The notes below the pieces were generated by a model, which saw nothing but the letters and a program-made list of their open reading frames with translations, was not told the origin of the DNA and ran no database searches. 64,000 nucleotides of DNA from Rhodospirillaceae bacterium (GTDB lineage Bacteria; Pseudomonadota; Alphaproteobacteria; Rhodospirillales; Rhodospirillaceae), in NCBI GenBank assembly GCA_029245025.1, contig JAQWQC010000014.1:1-64000 (forward strand), given 5' to 3'. A program made the position numbers and the translations under genes. How positions within the stretch are numbered: position 1 is the first letter of the stretch; each line of letters begins with the position of its first letter. Shown here piece after piece: positions 18,288 through 28,201 of this stretch.

Positions 18288-19151
18288 ATGAATATGAGCA
18301 AAAACGCATCATCACCTGATCTGCCAGCGGATCAGGCTCTCCGTTTCTACCTGGATGCGGGCGTTGACGAGACTATTGGCACAGAGCCGTTGGATAGGTA
18401 CGCGTTGTCTCAGGCTACCGCTAAGGTGCCGAAGCCCAACCGACAGCCGACGCCGGCAACGTCTCAGGGCAAGTCCCACTCCTCTGGATCGAAGCTAGGC
18501 ATGCCAGCTTCACTGGCCGCGCCGGCACTATCTTCTGCGGCGAGTCAGTCCGCAACGGCATTGGCCGCCGCTACCTCATCGCTTGCAGAGCTAAGGGCTG
18601 CTGTTGAAGGATTCGAGGGCTGTTCTTTAAAGTCGACCGCTAAGTCCACAGTGTTTGCCGATGGCAATTCTGACGGCCGATTGATGGTCATTGGCGAAGC
18701 GCCTGGCGGAGACGAAGATCGGCAGGGGCTGCCGTTTGTTGGCGTGTCTGGAAAGCTCTTAGACTTAATGCTCGAGTCCATTGGGTTTACCCGCGAGAGC
18801 GCCTACATCACCAACGTGGTCCCTTGGCGTCCGCCGGGCAACCGAAAGCCTACACCGGAAGAGGTGGCGCTTTGTGTTCCGTTTCTTGAGCGTCATATCG
18901 TGCTGGTTAAACCTGAGGTCATACTTATGGTCGGTGGTTTGTCTGCGAAAACGCTTTTGAACAGAACCGAAGGCATTACGCGCTTACGCGGTCGGTGGGA
19001 AACAGTGGCGACCCCGGGGGTAGACGTGCCAATTCCCGCAATCGCAACATTTCATCCAGCATATTTGTTGCGTTCACCGCAGCAGAAGCGCCTGGTTTGG
19101 CGTGATTTGTTGGCGGTAAAAGAGAAGCTAGACACCTCCGCACCGTCGTGA
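18288..19151 (+). CDS. Uracil-DNA glycosylase, family 4-like, with reduced cysteine set
   Basis: 287 residues. It removes uracil from DNA in base-excision repair. The first 95 residues are a low-complexity Ala/Ser/Pro-rich extension; the catalytic domain follows, with [17 protein letters not shown] (motif 1), [13 protein letters not shown] and [12 protein letters not shown] (motif 2 loop). Classical family 4 enzymes bind a 4Fe-4S cluster through four cysteines, but this protein has only two (GCSLK near residue 113 and ALCVPF near 199), so a canonical cluster looks impossible. It is divergent from ETF-QO, with 80 bases between starts, and abuts moaB. Confidence 0.9.
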   Translation: MNMSKNASSPDLPADQALRFYLDAGVDETIGTEPLDRYALSQATAKVPKPNRQPTPATSQGKSHSSGSKLGMPASLAAPALSSAASQSATALAAATSSLAELRAAVEGFEGCSLKSTAKSTVFADGNSDGRLMVIGEAPGGDEDRQGLPFVGVSGKLLDLMLESIGFTRESAYITNVVPWRPPGNRKPTPEEVALCVPFLERHIVLVKPEVILMVGGLSAKTLLNRTEGITRLRGRWETVATPGVDVPIPAIATFHPAYLLRSPQQKRLVWRDLLAVKEKLDTSAPS

Positions 19152-19190
19152 TTGGGTCTCGCGAATCAGCAATACTCATGGACAGAGATT

Positions 19191-19721
19191 ATGGCCGGCA
19201 TTGACGAAAGAAAACCCTTTGTCCCGATCAACATCGGTGTACTTACGATCACTGACAGTCGCTCGTTAGAAACTGATACGTCGGGTCAGTTGTTGGCCGA
19301 GCGCTTGGTCACTGCCGGTCATGCATTGGCTGAGCGCAAGCTAGTTAAAGACGAGGTGCCTGACATTGTTGCGCAACTGAATGCCTGGATTGATGACCCA
19401 AACGTTGACGTGGTGATCACTAACGGCGGTACCGGCCTAACTGGGCGTGACGTGACACCTGAAGCCTTTGAACAGGTCTGCGAGAAGGATATTCCCGGTT
19501 TTGGCGAACTGTTTCGTTGGGTCAGTTTAAAATCAATCGGAACATCGACGGTTCAGTCTCGGGCGACGGCAGGTGTAGCCCGCGGCACCTATTTGTTTGC
19601 CCTACCCGGGTCGAACGGCGCCGTAAAGGACGGCTGGGACGAAATCTTGAGATACCAACTCGACATTCGGCACACGCCCTGTAACTTCGTGGAATTGATT
19701 CCGAGATTGCGGGAAACGTAG
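19191..19721 (+). CDS. moaB: Molybdenum cofactor biosynthesis protein MoaB
   Basis: MoaB/Mog family proteins adenylylate molybdopterin during molybdenum cofactor synthesis; many MoaB copies are less defined. The ATG at 19191 (MAGIDERKPFVPINIGVLT) fits the family N-terminus and gives 176 residues; a TTG at 19152 directly after the UDG stop would add 13 unlikely residues. Motifs seen are VLTITDSRS near the start and the molybdopterin-binding TNGGTGLTGRDVTPEA (about 85-100). It lies close behind the uracil-DNA glycosylase gene, an arrangement common in alphaproteobacteria. Confidence 0.9.
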   Translation: MAGIDERKPFVPINIGVLTITDSRSLETDTSGQLLAERLVTAGHALAERKLVKDEVPDIVAQLNAWIDDPNVDVVITNGGTGLTGRDVTPEAFEQVCEKDIPGFGELFRWVSLKSIGTSTVQSRATAGVARGTYLFALPGSNGAVKDGWDEILRYQLDIRHTPCNFVELIPRLRET

Positions 19722-19729
19722 TCAGACTG

Positions 19730-20317
19730 TCATCGTCGCAGACGTGCGTAACTCTCGCCGTCATCTACATCGCTAAGTTCATCCACCAATGTAACGCGCA
19801 AATGTCGCAGGTTGGTCTGCGTGTCTTTGAGTGCGTGTTGAGTCGACCACCGCACAGTATGAAACGGGTCGCGTACGGGTCGTCGGTTGGCGAATCCGAC
19901 CAACCAATACCCGCCATCTTTAGCTGGGCCGAAGACCGCATCCGCGTGACCCAGGGTGCGAAACGCGTTGTTGATGTGGTCCATAGACACCCCTGGAATA
20001 TCACTGCCTATCAAAACAACCGGGATACCGCGCGGGAAACTGGTCAGACCACGCTCCATGCGCGTTCCGATGTCCCCGCGACCTTGCTTCAGTAAATGCG
20101 TTAAGTGCGGCCATTGTCTTCGCGTTGTCATTTCTCGATCAGGTGTAACCTGGATTACTGTTTTCCAGGGTCCGCGACGCAGTCGCCTAACAGTCTCGGT
20201 GAGTGTGATGCGATAGAACTGCCAAGCCTTCATGCGCCCGATATCAAGGGCGAGGCGGGTCTTAACCGCACCAAAGCGCGGCGCTCGGACCATGATAATA
20301 AGTACACCTTTATTCAT
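19730..20317 (-). CDS. TIGR04282-type glycosyltransferase (DUF2064)
   Basis: 195 residues from the ATG at 20317 (MNKGVLIIMVRAPRFGAVKT). The frame is open 29 codons further up but that part is antisense to the neighbour's coding end. Family features are APRFGAVKTRLA near the N-terminus, VVLIGSDIPGVS (about 100-112) and GPAKDGGYWLVG (about 130-141). TIGR04282 proteins are GT-A fold enzymes often next to TIGR04283 enzymes, as here, and were named from a predicted arsenosugar pathway. No arsenic genes are near, so the true substrate is open. Start and upstream stop overlap by ATGA, showing coupling. Confidence 0.85.
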   Translation of the reverse strand: MNKGVLIIMVRAPRFGAVKTRLALDIGRMKAWQFYRITLTETVRRLRRGPWKTVIQVTPDREMTTRRQWPHLTHLLKQGRGDIGTRMERGLTSFPRGIPVVLIGSDIPGVSMDHINNAFRTLGHADAVFGPAKDGGYWLVGFANRRPVRDPFHTVRWSTQHALKDTQTNLRHLRVTLVDELSDVDDGESYARLRR

Positions 20318-21006
20318 CCGTAAAGCTTTGCGATCCAGCGCGGTGGCACGCCACATATATACAAAAATAGGCAGAACAGATTGCGCAATGGTCTCGCCCA
20401 CCAACCGCCTCGGCGAAAGCGATCCGCTGAGGTGACAGCGGCGCTATCAAATATATGGATCTGCCGCTTTCCGATACGACGCACTAAGTCGGCATCTTCC
20501 ATTAACGGTATTTTCTGATAGCCGCCAACCTTATTGTATAGGTCGCGGTGAATGAGAAGCCCTTGGTCTCCGTATGGTAATCCTAATAAACGACAGCGCC
20601 ACGCAACCATTCGTTCCACGCGACGCGCTTGGCCCGCGGTGTCATCAAGTGCAAACCGAAAGGCGGCTGCGCGGTCCCGGTTGTTTGCGTCATATACAAA
20701 TGAGCGAACTTCTTCCACCCAGCTGTTTTGCAGCACCGTGTCTGCATGAAGAAATAGTATCCATTGCCCTGCCGCTGATGCAGCGCCGTGCGCCAGCTGC
20801 TGACCTCGACCACGATTTGATTGAACGACAGTGACTCCGGCATCACGAGCAATGCTTACTGTTTCGTCCTCTGATCCTCCGTCTGCGACGATGATTTGTG
20901 ATGCCAGTGGCCAGGCGGTAAGCGCTACCAAGCTCGCAGGTAAGTGAGCAGAAGCGTTCAGGGTTGGAATGACGACGGACAAGTCTATAGCCGGTGACTC
21001 GCTCAT
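20314..21006 (-). CDS. TIGR04283-type family 2 glycosyltransferase
   Basis: 230 residues. The N-terminal GT2 fold is clear: LSVVIPTLNASAHLP, IIVADGGSEDET (nucleotide-sugar binding) and FLHADTVLQNSW (the HAD variant of the DXD region). PYGDQGLLIHRD and GGYQKIPLMEDADLVRRI follow, as in TIGR04283. The C-terminus ends in an amphipathic or membrane-near helix (NLFCLFLYICGVPPRW). It is the upstream partner of the TIGR04282 gene in a two-gene operon. The product may be a glycosylated lipid or small molecule; the arsenosugar label comes from other genomes and is not supported by neighbours here. Confidence 0.87.
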   Translation of the reverse strand: MSESPAIDLSVVIPTLNASAHLPASLVALTAWPLASQIIVADGGSEDETVSIARDAGVTVVQSNRGRGQQLAHGAASAAGQWILFLHADTVLQNSWVEEVRSFVYDANNRDRAAAFRFALDDTAGQARRVERMVAWRCRLLGLPYGDQGLLIHRDLYNKVGGYQKIPLMEDADLVRRIGKRQIHIFDSAAVTSADRFRRGGWWARPLRNLFCLFLYICGVPPRWIAKLYG

Positions 21007-21102
21007 AGTGGGTCGTTAACCCTTTTCTGTTGATGGCAATCACTTGGGGTTGGCGGCATAATGCGCCAAGTCCTGCAAGATCACCAATAGGAACGCTATT
21101 TC

Positions 21103-21717
21103 ATGCCCGACTTCTCAATAGAGCGCGAGGTCGCTGGCGTCGTCGCTGGTATAGATGAAGCGGGCCGTGGACCTTGGGCTGGTCCGGTGGTGGCCGGGGC
21201 TGCGATCTTGGATAGCGACGCACTTGCGGAGCCTCTAGTTGCGGGTCTTGATGATTCCAAAGCGCTTACAGCAGCCCGACGAGAGTCTTTATATATTTCT
21301 CTCACCGAAAGCACGGCTACGACGGTTAGTGTCGGCATCGCCTCAGTCAAAGAAATTGATACACTTAATATAATGAAGGCAACGTTTCTCGCCATGACCC
21401 GCGCCGTTGAAGCGTTAGGTAGATCCATCGACTTTGCCTTGATCGACGGCAATTGCGCGCCACAGCTTGCGTGCTCTGTTAAAACCGTGGTGAAGGGCGA
21501 CAGCCGCAGTTTGTCTATCGCTGCAGGCTCAATTATGGCCAAGGTCACACGGGATCGTTTGATGGCTGCACTGGCCCTAGATTTCCCCGGGTATGGCTGG
21601 GATACCAATCAAGGTTATGGCACCAAAGGTCATAAAGAAGGCCTGGAGAGGTTGGGGGTAACACCTCATCATCGAAAGTCCTACGCCCCAATTCGGGCCT
21701 TATTGGAAATTACCTAA
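21103..21717 (+). CDS. rnhB: Ribonuclease HII
   Basis: 204 residues. RNase HII cuts the RNA strand of RNA-DNA hybrids and removes single ribonucleotides. The signature AGIDEAGRGPWAGPVVAGA (about 14-32) carries the catalytic Asp and Glu; further acidic residues lie in LIDGN and in KVTRDRLM. The C-terminal block GYGWDTNQGYGTKGHKEGL is typical. Its position directly upstream of ccrM is the classic alphaproteobacterial order. Confidence 0.95.
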   Translation: MPDFSIEREVAGVVAGIDEAGRGPWAGPVVAGAAILDSDALAEPLVAGLDDSKALTAARRESLYISLTESTATTVSVGIASVKEIDTLNIMKATFLAMTRAVEALGRSIDFALIDGNCAPQLACSVKTVVKGDSRSLSIAAGSIMAKVTRDRLMAALALDFPGYGWDTNQGYGTKGHKEGLERLGVTPHHRKSYAPIRALLEIT

Positions 21718-21765
21718 CCTCAGAATTGTATCTTTTGACCCATATCTAGCGGTTGGTGAATTGCG

Positions 21766-23093
<1,328 letters not shown>

Positions 23094-23312
23094 CGTGGGC
23101 GTTTTTAGATCTCCCAAAATTTTGAAATCCTGGCGGGTGAGGGAAAGCAGCGCACGTCTGGGCAAGGCGCCGGAATACTTTCGGGCGCGGCGATCTAAAA
23201 AAAGCTAAGAGCGCGCCCTATAAATAATGGATAGGCTTAGGGCACCGCCTGGTCAGCCTTTGGAGTCAATTTCAGACATTTGATAAAACTAAGAAAACAA
23301 AAAACCTAACTA

Positions 23313-23333
23313 GCTCCGGAGCTTATCCGGGGC
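23313..23333. terminator. Hairpin between ccrM and the convergent MFS gene
   Basis: GCTCCGG (23313-23319) pairs with CCGGGGC (23327-23333) around a 7-base loop. A weak T-rich stretch follows on the plus strand. It may end both converging transcripts. The remaining intergenic bases 23094-23312 hold nothing else I can name. Confidence 0.45.
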
Positions 23334-23361
23334 GGGTTTCTATTTGTCCAGACCTTAGGGT

Positions 23362-24738
23362 CTATTCGGTTGGAGCGGGTTGCGCGCCTTCCGCCGCCAG
23401 TTCCGCTGCATCAAACGCAGCGAGCTCGCGTCGATAGAGCCGCAACGTCGTGGGCATCAACAGAACCACAGGCACGCCAAAAATCAGAGCGGGCAGGGAT
23501 ACCGCGTAACGCAGTCCTTCGGCACCAAATACGTAATCAGACAGCAAACCTACCGATGTTGGTCCCAGCATCAAACCAGCGATGCTCATGCACATATAGT
23601 AGAGGGCGACGACCTGACCTCGCATTGTGCTTGGGACGATATTGAGGAGGGCTGTAACACCCACAGCGGAAATCATCGCCAGGCCAACCGTATTGAGAGC
23701 TATCATGACAAAGGCGAACTCACCCGACGGCATCAAAGGGATCGCTACACCGGTGGGTATTAGAAAGAAGACGCCTAGCATTGCAATGAGCAGCGGAGTG
23801 TCCGCTTTGCCTTTGGACGACATTTTGTCAGATAGCCAACCCGATATGTTGATCGTCAGCGGTGCAACGGTAATCAGAATAATGGCATTGGTGATGGCGT
23901 ATTGCTCGGCTGACCATCCCCATGTGCGTGAAAACATCGCTGGATTCCAACCATGGCTATACGCGATAATGGTCATTAAACTGAAGATGGTCATAAAACT
24001 GAGGTAGCTCGTCCAACGGCGTCCGACGTACCTCAGCATCTCGCCAAAAGAACCGGTTTTGTCGCCTACTCCAGTGATAACCTGACGTCGCACTGGCTCA
24101 CGCTTAAAGAAAAAGAGTGCGGATAGGGCGAGGCCGGGTAGGCCAACGACAATAAAAGCGAACTGCCAAGGGGCGACAATACCAAGGAGGGGTAGGCTCA
24201 CTTCCGCGCCACTCTTAGCCCAGGTGAGAACTGTCGCACCGATAAACGAGGCTGTGGCGGCGCCTAGCGACATCGCCATCGAATACACAGCAATCGGTTT
24301 GCCCCGTTGTTCCTTCGGAAAAGAGTCCGCGATCATCGACATCGCGCAGGGGCTTAGGGTTGCCTCACCGACACCAACGCTCATGCGCGCAATAAACATA
24401 TGTAAGAAATTCTTTGCGACCCCGGAAAGTGCAGTCGCGGCGGACCATAAGGCGATACCAAAACCGACGATCCAGGTGCGCCTTTTTTTGTCAGCCAACC
24501 AGCCAAATGGCAGCCCCATGGTTGCGTAAAACAAGGCGAACGCCGGGCCGAGGAGGAGACCAATTTGTGTGTCTGTCAGTTTTAGATCTGCCTTTATCGG
24601 CTCAACCAGCAAGCTCAATATGAAGCGATCAACGAAAGACAGGATATAGGCCAGGGTCAGCAAGGCCACCATGGTCCAAGCGACAGTCGGCTTAGGGTAA
24701 GGCGCGTTTTTGCCCGCTACAGTTATTGAATCAGTCAT
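23362..24738 (-). CDS. Spinster-like MFS transporter
   Basis: 458 residues with twelve predicted membrane helices. The N-terminal half has the spinster-type pattern LAYILSFVDRFILSLLVEPIK (from about residue 28, helix 1), the loop GWLADKKRR (about 78-86) and the motif GVGEATLSPCAMSMIADSF (about 119-137). Bacterial members are poorly characterised exporters or importers of lipids, sugars or organic acids. The acidic C-terminus (DAAELAAEGAQPAPTE) is cytoplasmic. It is divergent from another MFS gene of a different subfamily at 24958, and the shared 219-base spacer holds an inverted repeat that could be an operator. Confidence 0.85.
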   Translation of the reverse strand: MTDSITVAGKNAPYPKPTVAWTMVALLTLAYILSFVDRFILSLLVEPIKADLKLTDTQIGLLLGPAFALFYATMGLPFGWLADKKRRTWIVGFGIALWSAATALSGVAKNFLHMFIARMSVGVGEATLSPCAMSMIADSFPKEQRGKPIAVYSMAMSLGAATASFIGATVLTWAKSGAEVSLPLLGIVAPWQFAFIVVGLPGLALSALFFFKREPVRRQVITGVGDKTGSFGEMLRYVGRRWTSYLSFMTIFSLMTIIAYSHGWNPAMFSRTWGWSAEQYAITNAIILITVAPLTINISGWLSDKMSSKGKADTPLLIAMLGVFFLIPTGVAIPLMPSGEFAFVMIALNTVGLAMISAVGVTALLNIVPSTMRGQVVALYYMCMSIAGLMLGPTSVGLLSDYVFGAEGLRYAVSLPALIFGVPVVLLMPTTLRLYRRELAAFDAAELAAEGAQPAPTE

Positions 24739-24819
24739 GCATCCCCAACCTGACTTTGGAAATCTTTATGACCTCGATGGTACACACTGAGAGAAGATGG
24801 CGCGATAGGGCGCGTGGGT

Positions 24820-24843
24820 TTTTCCCTCACCCATGTGGGAAAA
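24820..24843. promoter_or_regulatory. Inverted repeat in the spacer between divergent MFS genes
   Basis: TTTTCCC (24820-24826) and GGGAAAA (24837-24843) form a perfect 7-bp inverted repeat with 10 bases between. The inner CCCATGTGGG resembles the palindrome upstream of ccrM. No regulator gene is adjacent, so the binding protein is unknown. Confidence 0.4.
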
Positions 24844-24957
24844 TTCCCCAGGGTAGTTCTGCCGCGCAATGTTAGGTATTAGCGTTAGATCTAATCCTGA
24901 ATAGCCAATCGACCAAAGATATGGTGAACTGTGGCTCTTCAAGGGGGGTGTTGGAAA

Positions 24958-26211
24958 ATGAAAAGAGTTGCGACAGCAAGTTTTATTGGCACGGCGTTAG
25001 AGGGCTATGATTTCTTGCTCTATGCCAGCGCCGCAGCCCTGGTTTTTGGGCAGCTCTTTTTCCCGGTGACGGATGACCCAATCATCGGCACCTTGTTGGC
25101 CTATTCTACGTTTACAGTCGGATTTATCGCACGCCCCATTGGCGGCATCATTGCGGGCCACTATGGCGACAAGATTGGCCGCAAGCCGATGTTGGTGTTG
25201 ACCCTCACCGTGATGGGCGTCGCGACGATGCTTATCGGGTTTCTCCCGACCTATGCTCAGATCGGCGTGCTTGCGCCGATCCTCCTAACCATTTTGCGAT
25301 TCATTCAAGGTTTGGCCTATGGCGGAGAGTGGGGCGGTGCCATTTTGATGGTCGTTGAATATGCTCCCGAAGAGCATCGTGGTTTTTGGGGTAGCATTCC
25401 GCAAGCAGCTGTGCCCTTCGGCTTTCTCCTAGCCACTGCGGTCCTAAGTTTATCAATATCTCTCAGCGGAGATCAGTTCCTGGTCTGGGGGTGGCGCATA
25501 CCATTCATTCTAAGCATCTTGCCTGTTCTCGTCGGCCTCTACATTCGGATGAAGATTGACGAAACGCCCGAATTCCAGAAAGTCCGCGAACAAAGCGCTG
25601 CGGCCAAAGCACCGTTGGTTGAAGCGCTGAGTCTCTATTGGAAGCAAATTCTGTTGGCGACAGGTGTGTTTGTTCTGGTCAGCGGCCCGTACTACATCAT
25701 TATCTCGTTTATGTTGTCTTACGGCACCGGGACTCTAGATGTGCCCCGAGAAGTGATGTTGACAGGTGTATTGATCGCCTCTGGCATACAAATTTTTGCC
25801 TGTGTTGGGTTCGCGGCGTTGTCCGATAAAGTTGGCCGTCGACCGGTTTTGTTTGGTGGCGGCATTTTCATGCTGCTCTACGCTTATCCGTTGTTCTGGC
25901 TGGTCAACACCGCCGATCCAATGATCATATGGGCGGCTCTCAGTCTTGGTCTTTTTGCCTTTGGTGCCTTGTACGGGCCTATTGCGGCGTACTTCGCGGA
26001 GTTGTTTGTCTCTAACGTCCGTTACACCGCTGCATCACTGGGCTATCAGGTGGGGCAAATTTTCGGCGGCGGAATTGCACCGTTCATCTCGACAGGATTA
26101 TTAGCCATGACCGGCGGCGCTTATTGGCCGGTGCCGCTCTATATGATTGTTCTGACTCTGATTGGCTTGGCGAGTATTTGGGGGTTGGCCGAAACCAATC
26201 GGCAGTCGTGA
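24958..26211 (+). CDS. MHS-family MFS metabolite:proton symporter
   Basis: 417 residues from the ATG at 24958, which has AAGGGGGG ten bases upstream; a GTG at 24931 is in frame but lacks such support. The N-terminal SFIGTALEGYDFLLYASAAA and GHYGDKIGRKPML loop are diagnostic of the metabolite:H+ symporter group (ProP, KgtP and shikimate-type carriers). FIQGLAYGGEWGGAILMVVE and EYAPEEHRGFWGSIPQ follow. It has twelve membrane helices. The substrate is probably a small carboxylate or osmolyte, but this cannot be decided. Confidence 0.88.
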   Translation: MKRVATASFIGTALEGYDFLLYASAAALVFGQLFFPVTDDPIIGTLLAYSTFTVGFIARPIGGIIAGHYGDKIGRKPMLVLTLTVMGVATMLIGFLPTYAQIGVLAPILLTILRFIQGLAYGGEWGGAILMVVEYAPEEHRGFWGSIPQAAVPFGFLLATAVLSLSISLSGDQFLVWGWRIPFILSILPVLVGLYIRMKIDETPEFQKVREQSAAAKAPLVEALSLYWKQILLATGVFVLVSGPYYIIISFMLSYGTGTLDVPREVMLTGVLIASGIQIFACVGFAALSDKVGRRPVLFGGGIFMLLYAYPLFWLVNTADPMIIWAALSLGLFAFGALYGPIAAYFAELFVSNVRYTAASLGYQVGQIFGGGIAPFISTGLLAMTGGAYWPVPLYMIVLTLIGLASIWGLAETNRQS

Positions 26212-26222
26212 GCGCCCGGCAG

Positions 26223-26447
26223 TTAATCCGTTAGGCCAGCCGTAACAAAGTCCACGGTAGTTCCTAGGGAGCGACCATTGGTGTGAAGCCGATCGAATGT
26301 GAGTCCGGCACAGTGACTTTCCGCGCGAGCATATTGACGAGCACCCACCTTACACACGCCTGCCATTTCGGTTGCGCGGTTGCCGTCAGCCAATCTCTGG
26401 TTTCTGATGCGAGTCCCAAGTGCCGCATAGAATTCTCTATCTAAATA
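26223..26447 (-). pseudogene. Remnant resembling an XRE-type helix-turn-helix regulator
   Basis: A 74-codon open frame on the minus strand without a start codon near its beginning. Its translation contains LGTRIRNQRLADGN, a middle helix-turn-helix-like stretch (ATEMAGVCKVGARQYARAES) and a closing SLGTTVDFVTAGL. The spacing follows that of alphaproteobacterial XRE regulators (LG.RIR..R ... GVS..Q..KYE.G ... AL.V....FF.GL), but several key positions are changed. I read it as a decayed fragment. Only a profile search could confirm this; chance similarity is possible. Confidence 0.3.
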
Positions 26448-26605
26448 TCAGCATTGCTAACCCCACGTGCTTTGCCTCCTCTAGGGGAAGCTTGCTGCAT
26501 AAGTTTCGCCACCTCATGTTTTGTGAGAGGTGACAAATGCACTTTAAGGTTATGTGGAGCAGTTCTTCTGTGCGATTTTTGTGAAGTTTTGTGGTCAGCG
26601 TAACC
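26441..26605 (-). pseudogene. Short remnant possibly from a tyrosine recombinase
   Basis: Open for 54 codons on the minus strand after a stop at 26606-26608 and ending at 26441. The end part reads HLSPLTKHEVAKLMQQASPR, similar in pattern to the start of the core domain of FimB/phage-type tyrosine recombinases (LT..EV..L..AA). The frame then stops and the catalytic domain is missing. Coding-like sequence continues beyond the upstream stop. This is a weak call made from pattern only. Confidence 0.2.
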
Positions 26606-26941
26606 CTACTTTCGTGAGCCGCTACATTCCCTGACCTTAGGACATCTAAAGTGTGATTTCGAGCTACGATCAACTGATCGAAATCATAGGTCTCTCTCGT
26701 AAATTTTGGTAAATGTCCTGACTACGAGGGTGCAACGAGTCTCTATATCAGATAAATCGTAACTGTTGCGGCGTCTCCGCGTCGAGTTACACAAGATCGA
26801 ATGGAACCTTGGCGGCGACAATGCGCTCGCTGAATTTCTACGTCAGCAACTTGCTTATAGGGAAGCTGGTACAGCCGATGAGCGTCGTGAACAAGTATTC
26901 CGCCGAGCTGTTTAGGATCGCTAAAATCCATTACCACACAT
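26606..26941. other. Rest of a 730-base gap without intact gene
   Basis: No complete gene is visible. A plus-strand open frame 26763-26915 has no ATG start; its end reads WNLGGDNALAEFLRQQLAYR and then an Arg/Glu-rich tail. It looks coding in composition but I cannot name it. I see no RNA gene or terminator here. Together with the two remnants just to the left, the stretch looks like a decayed insertion. Confidence 0.35.
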
Positions 26942-28195
26942 TTACTTCACCGCGCCAAACATCCACCAGCGTTCGCCCTTGTAGCCACCCAGCGTACTGA
27001 GTTGACGACCAATCTTGCCCAGGTCTTTTGACTCATGGCGGTGGCGGGCGACGATGGTTGACCAAGGTTGAAAGCGACCGGGTTCAATATCGGCCTCGGT
27101 GCCAGCGTCAAACAGGTTTTCTTTTTTAAACCCAGCTTTTTGCATGGCCGCGAACACATCAAGGGTGTGCAGCTTTGTCCAGAAGGGTTCGTTGTTGTAG
27201 TAGGCGTCCCAGTCGCGCATGAAGCGGTCAAAGATCGGCGTATCTTTATCAAAGTTCGGCTGTTCCAAATGTAGCATCACCCCGCCGGGGGCGAGCAAGC
27301 TGTACATGTGGGTCATGGCCTCGCCAACGGTTTTGGTTGAGGTCTCGTGCCAGAACATTACCGAGATGATGAGGTCGACACTGCCCGGTTCTAGGTCGAC
27401 CGTCTCTGCCAGACCTTGGATGAAATTGACATTGTCGTAGCCCATATCGTGCGCCCGCGCATGGCCATAGCGCAGCATTGGTGCCGCGGTATCGACGACG
27501 ATGATCTCAGCATCCGGATAAGCGGCCGCAAGAGGTAGCGTGTTGCCGCCGATGCCGCCACCCATATCAACAACGCGTTTGGGGTTGAGGTCGGGAAAAC
27601 GGTCGCGGACGAAGTTGGCCATTGCACGGCCACCGCCGTCGCCCTTGGGGCCGAAGCTCGCGCCGCCGATGGGGAAAAGACTGACTTCATAGGTTGCGGC
27701 GGCTGTCACGTCATCGGGTTTGGCTTCAGTGTAATAACTACCGGGCATGAGGTGGTTGTCCACCGCCGCCTGATAGCTTGGAATTTCCACGCCCAAATTT
27801 AAGGACAACGTGTTGCCACCATCATTCAACGCTTTGGCTGTTTCGCTCAAGGTGTCGACCCGCCGCAGAGCGACCTCACGACTGACCTGCTGGCTGGCTT
27901 CCTGGGTGTTGCGGCGTAAGGCCGCCCACTGCTGATAGTAGGGGTCGTCCAGCATGGCCTTGCGGACATCGGTGGCTGTGCTCGGATCCTTCCCATGCGC
28001 TTTTACAAACGATGGCCGCACTCTTTGTTCGTAAGCAGCGCGCACGCCCGGCGATAGCCTTCTGCCAATATACACATTGAGCCCGGTTAGGAAGTTTAGC
28101 CGAGCCGATTCATCATGATCCGTGTTTGGAAACACAGCATGGCCATCGGCGCGATCGAAGGTGGGAGGGAGATTTCCCGTGGCGGTAGACATCAA
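26942..28195 (-). CDS. SAM-dependent methyltransferase
   Basis: 417 residues. The class I methyltransferase core lies in the second half: motif I VVDMGGGIGGNTLPLA (about residues 210-225), motif II IIVVDTAAPMLRYG and motif IV VDLIISVMFWHETS. GGVMLHLEQPNF closes the core. The first 190 residues are helical and may dimerise or bind substrate, an arrangement like O-methyltransferase or ubiquinone/polyketide-type enzymes, but I do not recognise a specific family. It lies 6 bases after the YcnI-like gene, so the two form an operon. Confidence 0.8.
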   Translation of the reverse strand: MMSTATGNLPPTFDRADGHAVFPNTDHDESARLNFLTGLNVYIGRRLSPGVRAAYEQRVRPSFVKAHGKDPSTATDVRKAMLDDPYYQQWAALRRNTQEASQQVSREVALRRVDTLSETAKALNDGGNTLSLNLGVEIPSYQAAVDNHLMPGSYYTEAKPDDVTAAATYEVSLFPIGGASFGPKGDGGGRAMANFVRDRFPDLNPKRVVDMGGGIGGNTLPLAAAYPDAEIIVVDTAAPMLRYGHARAHDMGYDNVNFIQGLAETVDLEPGSVDLIISVMFWHETSTKTVGEAMTHMYSLLAPGGVMLHLEQPNFDKDTPIFDRFMRDWDAYYNNEPFWTKLHTLDVFAAMQKAGFKKENLFDAGTEADIEPGRFQPWSTIVARHRHESKDLGKIGRQLSTLGGYKGERWWMFGAVK

Positions 28196-28201
28196 AGATT
28201 C

